64,000 nucleotides of DNA from Janibacter endophyticus (GTDB taxonomy: Bacteria; Actinomycetota; Actinomycetes; Actinomycetales; Dermatophilaceae), in contig NZ_JAFEJG010000004.1 of NCBI RefSeq assembly GCF_016888335.1, positions 1,984,001 through 2,048,000 on the forward strand. The letters run 5' to 3'. Shown here piece after piece: positions 55,922 through 64,000 of the stretch; within the stretch, counting starts at the first letter, position 1, and each line of letters opens with the position of its first letter. The notes under the pieces are model-generated. The model did no database searches. It worked only from the letters and a program-made list of their open reading frames with translations, and was not told where the DNA came from. The translations under genes and the position numbers were made by a program.

Positions 55922-56842
55922 ATGAGCTTCAACGACAACGCCTCGCTCGACACCTCACGGATGGGTGGCGGGGGTGGTGGCGGAGGACGCGGTCCGGTCG
56001 TGGCTGGGGGTGGACTCCTGGGCCTCATCGTCCTCGTCCTCAGCCTCTTCTTCGGCGGAGGTCTGCCCGGCGGTGACGACCCCTCCGCGCCGGGCCAGGG
56101 GGGCCAGGCGCAGGGGGGCAACGACTTCGAGCACTGCAGGACCGGCGCGGACGCGAACAAGTACGACGACTGCCGCATGGTCGGGGGCGAGAACAGCCTC
56201 AACGGGTACTGGAAGAGCCAACCGGACCTCGCGCGGGACCTCGAGCAGGCCGGCGCCCAGTTCCGCGGGCCCGCGAAGACAGTCATCTACTCCGGGGTGA
56301 CCCAGTCCCGGTGCGGCACGGCGAGCAACCAGATCGGCCCCTTCTACTGCCCGCTCGACGAGTCGATCTTCATCGACCCGGACTTCTTCCAGACGATGGA
56401 GCAGCAGCTCGGCGCGGAGAACAAGCCGCTCGCCCAGCTCTACGTCCTCGCCCACGAGTACGGCCACCACATCCAGAACCTCTACGGCATCCTCGAGGAG
56501 TCGCAGAAGGACCCGAAGGGCCCCGACTCGGGTGCGGTCCGGGTCGAGCTCATGGCCGACTGCATGGCGGGCATGTGGGTCCGTCACGCGAGCCAGACCA
56601 CGGACAAGGACGGCAACGCGCTGCTCAAGGAGCCGTCCGAGCAGGAGATCCGGGATGCGCTCTCGGCGGCCAAGTCGGTCGGTGACGACACGATCCAGCG
56701 GCGCTCCGGCGGCGGGGTCAACCCCGACCAGTGGACGCACGGATCGTCCCGGGCCCGCCAGACGTGGTTCCTCAAGGGCTACCAGGGGCAGAGCCTCAAC
56801 GAGTGCGACACCTTCGAGGTGCGGGACCCTGAGAACGTCTGA
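55922..56842 (+). CDS. Neutral zinc metallopeptidase (YpfJ family)
   Basis: 306 residues. A glycine-rich N-terminus and one membrane helix (about 25-45) are followed by an extracytoplasmic peptidase domain with zinc motif VLAHEYGHHIQ and a downstream VELMADCMAG. Four or more cysteines may form disulfides. The ribosome site GGAGG is followed by CCTCC four bases later and could be partly masked. The 147-base gap upstream has TCTAAT as a possible -10. A hairpin terminator follows the gene. Confidence 0.9.
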   Translation: MSFNDNASLDTSRMGGGGGGGGRGPVVAGGGLLGLIVLVLSLFFGGGLPGGDDPSAPGQGGQAQGGNDFEHCRTGADANKYDDCRMVGGENSLNGYWKSQPDLARDLEQAGAQFRGPAKTVIYSGVTQSRCGTASNQIGPFYCPLDESIFIDPDFFQTMEQQLGAENKPLAQLYVLAHEYGHHIQNLYGILEESQKDPKGPDSGAVRVELMADCMAGMWVRHASQTTDKDGNALLKEPSEQEIRDALSAAKSVGDDTIQRRSGGGVNPDQWTHGSSRARQTWFLKGYQGQSLNECDTFEVRDPENV

Positions 56843-56845
56843 GCG

Positions 56846-57382
56846 CTAGCCCGGATCCAGGATGCTGACCCGCACCGCCACGGTGCGGGTCAGCGCCGTC
56901 TCGAGGACCTGCCGGGTCGGGTCGGGCAGGTCGTAGAGCTCGCGCCGCGGCAGCTCCCGAAGGGGTGCCAGCCGCGGGTCCTCGAGGAGCTCGGCGACGA
57001 GCCGGCGGTCCCCGCCGACGCCGAGCCCCGCTGGGAGCGTGGGGAGCAGGATCTGCACGACCATCTCCCGCGCGCGCTCGACGACCTCGTCGGTCTGGTG
57101 GCCGCGCCGTCGTGCGTACCGCTGCTGGCTCCAGCCGCCCTTCTTCGTCCGCCCCTGGACGTGGGCGGTCCCGACCTTGGACTCGACCAGCTCGCCACCG
57201 ACCGCACGGCCGACGGCGTACCCACCGCGCCGGAGCAGCACGATCCCCAGCGGGTCGTGGTCGAAGGTCCCGACCGCGACGACCCGCTGGGGATCCTGGA
57301 CGTCCGCGTTGCGCTGCTCGAAACGGGCGCGCCAGGCCGGGTAGCGCGAGGGGGCGACCTCGACGACGCGCGCCGCGCTCAC
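56846..57382 (-). CDS. acVLRF1 family peptidyl-tRNA hydrolase
   Basis: 178 residues. The region VQGRTKKGGWSQQRYARRRGHQ is the release-factor-like loop of the VLRF1/Vms1 group, with a Gln in the GGQ-like position (GGWSQQR). This actinobacterial subfamily is thought to free nascent chains from stalled ribosomes. C-terminal half is helical. GTG or ATG start: ATG 57382 (MSAARVVEV) with GGGG upstream. Its 3' end contains the hairpin terminator of the convergent peptidase gene. Confidence 0.85.
   Translation of the reverse strand: MSAARVVEVAPSRYPAWRARFEQRNADVQDPQRVVAVGTFDHDPLGIVLLRRGGYAVGRAVGGELVESKVGTAHVQGRTKKGGWSQQRYARRRGHQTDEVVERAREMVVQILLPTLPAGLGVGGDRRLVAELLEDPRLAPLRELPRRELYDLPDPTRQVLETALTRTVAVRVSILDPG
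56864..56894 (+). terminator. Terminator of the zinc metallopeptidase gene
   Basis: 13-base arms GCTGACCCGCACC and complement around GCCAC, 22 bases after the peptidase stop and inside the 3' end of the convergent acVLRF1 coding region. No T-tract. Confidence 0.65.
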
Positions 57383-57401
57383 CCCTGCGTCCCCGGCCGG
57401 G

Positions 57402-57728
57402 TCAGATGTTGAAGCCGAGGGCGCGCAGCTGCTCGCGGCCGTCGTCGGTGATCTTGTCCGGGCCCCACGGCGGCATCCAGACCCAGTTGATCCGGTGGCC
57501 GGCGACGAGGTCCTCGACCGCCTGGGCGACCTGGTCCTCGATGACGTCGGTGAGCGGGCAGGCCGCCGAGGTGAGGGTCATGTCGACGACCGCGTGGTTC
57601 TGCGGGTCGACGGTGATGCCGTAGACGAGGCCGAGGTCGACGACGTTGATCCCGAGCTCGGGGTCGACGACGTCGCGCAGGGCCTCCTCGACGTCCGCGA
57701 CGTTGGCGGGGGTCTGGGTATCGGTCAC
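57402..57728 (-). CDS. sufT: Metal-sulfur cluster assembly factor (SufT/MIP18, DUF59)
   Basis: 108 residues. DUF59 signature VVDPELGINVVDLGLVYGI and the reactive Cys in LTSAACPLTDVIEDQV; C-terminal VWMPPWGPDKITDDGREQL. It helps mature Fe-S proteins. GTG 57728 overlaps sufU by 4 bases; last gene of the suf operon. Confidence 0.94.
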   Translation of the reverse strand: MTDTQTPANVADVEEALRDVVDPELGINVVDLGLVYGITVDPQNHAVVDMTLTSAACPLTDVIEDQVAQAVEDLVAGHRINWVWMPPWGPDKITDDGREQLRALGFNI

Positions 57729-58191
57729 TTCTGCTCTCCTTCGCTCGCAGCGAGGTCGACGCCGGCCTGGGCCAGCGCGTCGGTCAGGGCCATCCAGCCG
57801 AGGAGCGCGCACTTGACGCGCGCCGGGTACTTCGCGACGCCGGCCAGGGCGACGCCGTCGCCGATGACCTCCTCGTCGCCGGGGTCCTCCCCCTTGCTCG
57901 TGAGCATCTCCCGCATCGCCGCGTGGGTGCGCAGCGCGTGCGCGACGTCCTCGCCGGTGACCTCGGTCGCGAGGATCGAGGTCGAGGCCGTCGAGATCGA
58001 GCAGCCGGTGGCGTCGTAGGAGATGTCGGAGATCGTCGCGTCGGGCCCGGTGCCGTCGAGGTGGACCCGCAGGGTCACCTCGTCGCCGCACGTCGGGTTG
58101 ACGTGGTGCACCTGCGCATCGTGCCCCTCGCGCAGCCCGGCGCCGTGGGGGCGCTTGCTGTGCTCGAGGATGAGCTCCTGGTAGAGGTCCA

Positions 58192-58192
<1 letters not shown>
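57725..58192 (-). CDS. sufU: SufU, sulfur-transfer partner of SufS
   Basis: 155 residues, zinc-containing IscU-like protein that takes persulfide from SufS. Zinc/cluster ligands: Cys in VNPTCGDEV, Cys in DATGCSIS, and Cys in ARVKCALLGW, with the Asp of the first motif. The GDEVTLRV insertion typical of SufU over IscU is present. ATG 58192 overlaps the sufS stop. Confidence 0.95.
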
Positions 58193-60272
<2,080 letters not shown>

Positions 60273-60318
60273 CTGGTGTCTCTCACTTCTCTTCTGCGAA
60301 GGGGGGATGTCTGGCGGG

Positions 60319-60669
60319 TCAGCGGCCGGCGGCGAGGGCGACGTAGACCTCGCCCGCGTCGTCGACGGTGACCTGGTGGACGGCCACGGGGACCGTCGCG
60401 GGGAGGTTGGCGGGGTCGCCGGTGCGGACGTCGAAGACCGAGCCGTGGAGCCAGCACTCGAGCATGCAGCCGGTGAGCTCACCCTCGGCGAGCGAGACGT
60501 TGGCGTGCGTGCAGGTGTCGTCGATGGCGTGGATCTCGCCGTCTTCGGTGCGCACGATCGCGACGAGGCGGCCCTCGATCTGGGCCTGGGCCGCGCCGAC
60601 CGCGGGCAGGTCGCCCTCGTGGCAGACGTGGACCGGCTCGCCGTAGGCGCTCTGGGGCTGCGCCGTCAT
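60319..60669 (-). CDS. Rieske-type ferredoxin in the suf operon
   Basis: 116 residues. Rieske 2Fe-2S ligands CTHANVSL and CWLHGSVF in a non-haem-dioxygenase ferredoxin-type fold. It is coupled to sufD (4-base overlap). A Rieske ferredoxin at this position is common in actinobacterial suf operons; it may supply electrons for cluster assembly (inference). Confidence 0.93.
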   Translation of the reverse strand: MTAQPQSAYGEPVHVCHEGDLPAVGAAQAQIEGRLVAIVRTEDGEIHAIDDTCTHANVSLAEGELTGCMLECWLHGSVFDVRTGDPANLPATVPVAVHQVTVDDAGEVYVALAAGR

Positions 60670-61847
60670 CGGGCGAGCTCCACGCCCGCCAGCTCGCCGT
60701 CGATGGCCGCCATGATCCGCTCGGTGACCTCGGGCAGGCCGACGCGCTGGACGATGCTCGCGAAGAAGCCGCGGACGACGAGACGACGGGCCTCGTCCTC
60801 GGGGATGCCCCGGGACATGAGGTAGAAGAGGTGCAGGTCGTCGAAGCGCCCGGTCGTGGACGCGTGCCCTGCCCCCTCGATCTCGCCGGTCTCGATCTCG
60901 AGGTTCGGCACCGAGTCGGCGCGGGCGCCGTCGGTGAGCACGAGGTTGCGGTTGAGCTCGTAGGTGTCGGTGCCCTCGGCGGCCGCGCGGATGAGGACGT
61001 CGCCGACCCAGACCGAGCGGGCGGTCTCGCCCTGGAGGGCGCCCTTGTACTCGACGTTGCTCTTGCAGTGCGGCGCCTCGTGGTCGACGAAGAGCCGGTG
61101 CTCGAGGTGCTGGCCGGCGTCGGCGAAGTACACGCCGAGACCCTCGAAGGACCCGCCGGGCCCCGCGTAGGTCGCGTTGGTGCTCAGCCGGACGACCCCG
61201 CCGCCGAGGGTGATGGCGATGTGCCGCACGCGGGCGTCGCGGCCGACGACGACGTCGTGCTGGCCGAGGTGCTGGGCGGTGTCGTCCCACTCCTGGGTCG
61301 TGACGAGGGTGACGTCGGCGCCGTCGCCGGTGACGACGGTGAGCTGCTCGGTGTAGCGGGCAGAGCCGGCGTGCTCGACGATGACCGTCGCGCGGGCGAA
61401 GCGGCCGACGCGCACGAGGACGTGCCCGTGGACGACCTTGTCGTCCGCGCCGGTGAGGCGGACGCGCACCGGCTCGGTGAGCTCGGCCTCGGCCGGCACG
61501 TCGATGACGGCCACGCCACCGCTGTGCGCGGCGGCGAGGACCGCGGCGCGGTCGGACGGCTTGGGCAGGTCGAGCGCGCGCCAGTCCTCGACGCTCATCG
61601 TCGAGAGGGTCACGCCCTGCGGCAGCGACTCCTCCCACTCGAGGCACTCGCCCGTGGCCTCGTCCGCGAGGATCGCGGACAGGTCACCGACGGGGGTGAA
61701 GCGCCAGTCCTCCTCGCGGCCCGAGGGCAGCGGGAAGTCGGCGACGTCGTAGGACTGCGTCCGCTCGGCGCGCGACTGGTCCGGCACGAAGGCCTCGGCA
61801 CTGTGGGTGTGGGCCTGCTGGCCCGGGTTCTGCGTCAGCAGGCTCAT
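60666..61847 (-). CDS. sufD: SufD scaffold protein
   Basis: 393 residues, beta-helix core of the SufBCD complex. Conserved C-terminal block [47 protein letters not shown]. Start overlaps the sufB stop by one base (TGATG). Ordinary length. Confidence 0.95.
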   Translation of the reverse strand: MSLLTQNPGQQAHTHSAEAFVPDQSRAERTQSYDVADFPLPSGREEDWRFTPVGDLSAILADEATGECLEWEESLPQGVTLSTMSVEDWRALDLPKPSDRAAVLAAAHSGGVAVIDVPAEAELTEPVRVRLTGADDKVVHGHVLVRVGRFARATVIVEHAGSARYTEQLTVVTGDGADVTLVTTQEWDDTAQHLGQHDVVVGRDARVRHIAITLGGGVVRLSTNATYAGPGGSFEGLGVYFADAGQHLEHRLFVDHEAPHCKSNVEYKGALQGETARSVWVGDVLIRAAAEGTDTYELNRNLVLTDGARADSVPNLEIETGEIEGAGHASTTGRFDDLHLFYLMSRGIPEDEARRLVVRGFFASIVQRVGLPEVTERIMAAIDGELAGVELAR

Positions 61848-63268
61848 CAGCCGACGGCTCCTTCCATCTGCAGCTCGATGAGGCGGTTCAGCTCGAGGGC
61901 GTACTCCATCGGCAGCTCCTTGGCGATCGGCTCGACGAAGCCGCGCACGATCATCGCCATCGCCTCCTCCTCGCTCATCCCGCGGGACATGAGGTAGAAG
62001 AGCTGGTCGTCGGAGACCTTCGAGACGGTCGCCTCGTGGCCCATCTGCACGTCGTCCTCACGGACGTCGACGTAGGGGTAGGTGTCGGAGCGGCTGATCG
62101 TGTCGACGAGCAGCGCGTCGCAGACGACCGAGCTCTTCGAGCCGGTCGCGCCCTCGAGGACCTGGATGAGGCCCCGGTACGAGGTCCGGCCGCCACCGCG
62201 GGCGACGGACTTGCTGACGATCGAGCTCGACGTGTTCGGCGCGGCGTGGACCATCTTGGCCCCGGCGTCCTGGTGCTGGCCCTCGCCGGCGAAGGCGATC
62301 GAGAGGGTCTCCCCCTTCGCGTGCTCCCCCATGAGGAAGCAGGCCGGGTACTTCATCGTCACCTTGGAGCCGATGTTGCCGTCGACCCACTCCATCGTGC
62401 CGCCCTCGGCGACCGTGGTGCGCTTGGTCACGAGGTTGTACACGTTGTTCGACCAGTTCTGGATCGTCGTGTACCGCACGCGGGCGTTCTTCTTCACGAC
62501 GATCTCGACGACCGCGGAGTGCAGCGAGTCGGTCTTGTAGATCGGGGCGGTGCAGCCCTCGACGTAGTGGACGTAGGAGCCCTCGTCGGCGATGATCAGC
62601 GTCCGCTCGAACTGGCCCATGTTCTCCGTGTTGATGCGGAAGTAGGCCTGGAGCGGGATGTCGACGTGCACGCCCGGCGGGACGTAGATGAAGGAGCCGC
62701 CGGACCACACGGCCGTGTTGAGCGCGGAGAACTTATTGTCGCCGGCCGGGATCACGGTGCCGAAGTACTCGCGGAAGAGGTCCTCGTGCTCGCGCAGGCC
62801 GGTGTCGGTGTCGACGAAGATGACGCCCTTCTCCTCCAGGTCCTCACGGATCTGGTGGTAGACGACCTCCGACTCGTACTGCGCGGCGACGCCGGCGACG
62901 AGGCGCTGCTTCTCCGCCTCGGGGATGCCGAGCCGGTCGTAGGTGTTCTTGATGTCCTCGGGCAGGTCCTCCCAGCTGGTGGCCTGCTTCTCCGTGGACT
63001 TCACGAAGTACTTGATGTTCTGGAAGTCGATGCCGGTGAGGTCGCTGCCCCAGCTCGGCATGGGCTTCTTGTCGAAGAGGCCGAGGGCCTTGCGGCGCAG
63101 CGCGAGCATCCACTCGGGCTCGTTCTTGCGCGCCGAGATGTCGTCGACGACGGCCTGGCTCAGACCACGCTGCGCGGAGGCGCCGGCGGTGTCGGAGTCG
63201 GCCCAGCCGTACTCGTAGCGGCCGATGTCCTTCAGGCCTGGGTTGAGGTCTTCGATGTTCGTGGTCAT
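61847..63268 (-). CDS. sufB: SufB scaffold protein
   Basis: 473 residues, scaffold on which the nascent cluster is built. Seen: [30 protein letters not shown] and the shared SufB/D block ending [32 protein letters not shown]. No intein, unlike some mycobacterial SufB proteins. ATG 63268 overlaps the sufR stop by 4 bases. Confidence 0.96.
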   Translation of the reverse strand: MTTNIEDLNPGLKDIGRYEYGWADSDTAGASAQRGLSQAVVDDISARKNEPEWMLALRRKALGLFDKKPMPSWGSDLTGIDFQNIKYFVKSTEKQATSWEDLPEDIKNTYDRLGIPEAEKQRLVAGVAAQYESEVVYHQIREDLEEKGVIFVDTDTGLREHEDLFREYFGTVIPAGDNKFSALNTAVWSGGSFIYVPPGVHVDIPLQAYFRINTENMGQFERTLIIADEGSYVHYVEGCTAPIYKTDSLHSAVVEIVVKKNARVRYTTIQNWSNNVYNLVTKRTTVAEGGTMEWVDGNIGSKVTMKYPACFLMGEHAKGETLSIAFAGEGQHQDAGAKMVHAAPNTSSSIVSKSVARGGGRTSYRGLIQVLEGATGSKSSVVCDALLVDTISRSDTYPYVDVREDDVQMGHEATVSKVSDDQLFYLMSRGMSEEEAMAMIVRGFVEPIAKELPMEYALELNRLIELQMEGAVG

Positions 63269-64000
63269 CGCGAGCGCCTCTCTCTGGTGGTCGGTGGACG
63301 GTGGGTGGACGAAGGGGGTGGTGCGGGCGAGGGGGTGGGGACGAAGGTCGTGCAGACGTGGTCACCCTGCGCGAGGGTGGCCAGCCGTTGGACGTGGACG
63401 CCGAGGAGGCGGGAGAACGCCTCGGTCTCGGCATCGCACAGCTCGGGGAACTCCGAGGCCACGTGCTGCACCGGGCAGTGACCCTGGCACAGCTGGACGC
63501 CGGTGAGGCCACCGGCCCCGACGGGGCGGGCGGTGGCGGCGTAGCCGTCGCGCCGCAGCGCGGCAACGAGCGCCTCTGTCCGGGCCGCGGGGTCCTCGCC
63601 CGCGGCGTCGATCTCGTCGGCGTAGCGCTCCTCGAGACGCGCGACGCGGCTGCGGGCGAAGTCGGTGACGGCGTCGTCGCCGGCGGCCTCGCGCAGGAAG
63701 CGGACTGCGTCCGCGGCGAGCACGTCGTAGCCCGCGGGGAGCACGTCGTGACCGGCCTCGGTGACGACCCACTCGCGGGCGGGGCGGCCGCGGCCGCGCT
63801 TGCCGGCGGCGGGCTCGCGGTCCTCGACGACGCCGTCGGCGGCGAGCTGGTCGAGGTGACGGCGCACGCCGGGCGGGGTGAGGCCGAGGTCCGCGGCGAT
63901 CCTGGCCGCGGAGATCGGGCCGTGCTGGCTGACCGCCGCGAGCACCCGGTCTCGGGTGCGCGGATCCGTCTCGGCGGTGCCGAGGTCGGGCGCCTGGCCG
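63265..64000 (-). CDS. sufR: SufR, Fe-S-sensing repressor of the suf operon (5' end outside window)
   Basis: Open to the right edge, so the start is not seen; at least 245 residues are. Winged-helix DNA-binding part ([35 protein letters not shown]) and C-terminal cysteines [22 protein letters not shown] for a 4Fe-4S cluster. In cyanobacteria and mycobacteria SufR represses suf when its cluster is intact. Its gene is first in the operon here, so it should control itself and all downstream suf genes. The C-terminal 25 residues are Pro/Arg-rich. Confidence 0.92.
   Translation of the reverse strand, partial: GQAPDLGTAETDPRTRDRVLAAVSQHGPISAARIAADLGLTPPGVRRHLDQLAADGVVEDREPAAGKRGRGRPAREWVVTEAGHDVLPAGYDVLAADAVRFLREAAGDDAVTDFARSRVARLEERYADEIDAAGEDPAARTEALVAALRRDGYAATARPVGAGGLTGVQLCQGHCPVQHVASEFPELCDAETEAFSRLLGVHVQRLATLAQGDHVCTTFVPTPSPAPPPSSTHRPPTTRERRSR

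Overview
The window is a very GC-rich, gene-dense chromosomal segment of an actinomycete. The evidence is gene content: a Pup ligase system (pafA, pup, dop, ARC), mycothiol ligase mshC, pafBC, an InhA-type enoyl reductase, the GlgM/GlgC pair, an actinobacterial sufR-suf operon, and many actinobacteria-only families (DUF3054, DUF3090, SCO1664, DUF3099, DUF5703, acVLRF1). A Micrococcales (Intrasporangiaceae/Dermatophilaceae-like) host is my inference. It is core chromosome: I see no prophage, CRISPR or complete insertion sequence. No gap between genes exceeds 200 bases. Both window edges cut genes (helY on the left, sufR on the right).

Layout. 1-5.2 kb: helY, a lipid kinase, tatC, tatA, pafC and pafB, all leftward. 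5.2-17.3 kb: DUF3866, two FKBP isomerases, the pupylation genes pafA-pup-dop, a hydrolase, a PRPP synthetase, DUF3054, the ARC ATPase, TrmI and a site-2 protease. No 20S proteasome genes lie between pup and pafA, and the ARC C-terminus lacks the proteasome-docking motif, so this looks like a proteasome-free pupylation system. 17.3-33 kb: metH, an HNH endonuclease, RecB-like nuclease, HAD phosphatase, PAC2 protein, mshC, the SCO1664/DUF3090/phosphatase group, CorA, small conserved proteins, an M20 peptidase, a decayed BASS transporter and a LON-domain protein. 33-46 kb: tRNA-Leu(GAG), a HipA-like/DUF3037 pair, PEBP, a SpoU methylase, TauE, SPFH/NfeD, an ABC ATPase, glgM/glgC, serB and fabI/fabG. 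46-54 kb: a heliorhodopsin, SURF1 and a tightly overlapped sulfite-reduction/siroheme operon ending in an ABC exporter. 54-64 kb: an ABC-F protein, a zinc metallopeptidase, an acVLRF1 peptidyl-tRNA hydrolase and the sufT-U-S-C-Rieske-D-B-R operon.

Two sequence-level patterns run through everything. First, the octamer CGAAGGGG (extended consensus CGAAGGGGK) occurs about 52 times on the two strands, roughly ten times what base composition predicts, inside and between genes, sometimes as inverted pairs. Second, about two dozen genes have a TANNNT box exactly 6-8 bases before the start codon, the signature of leaderless transcripts; this also fixes many start codons.

Functional links: the suf operon makes Fe-S clusters used by the sulfite reductase, APS reductase and the RecB-like nuclease; CysG makes siroheme for the sulfite reductase; sulfur reduced there feeds cysteine, which MshC puts into mycothiol and MetH turns over as methionine. 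Two candidate operators stand out: a 19-bp palindrome at the sulfite reductase promoter, and an identical 14-bp palindrome upstream of both fabG and the decayed transporter.
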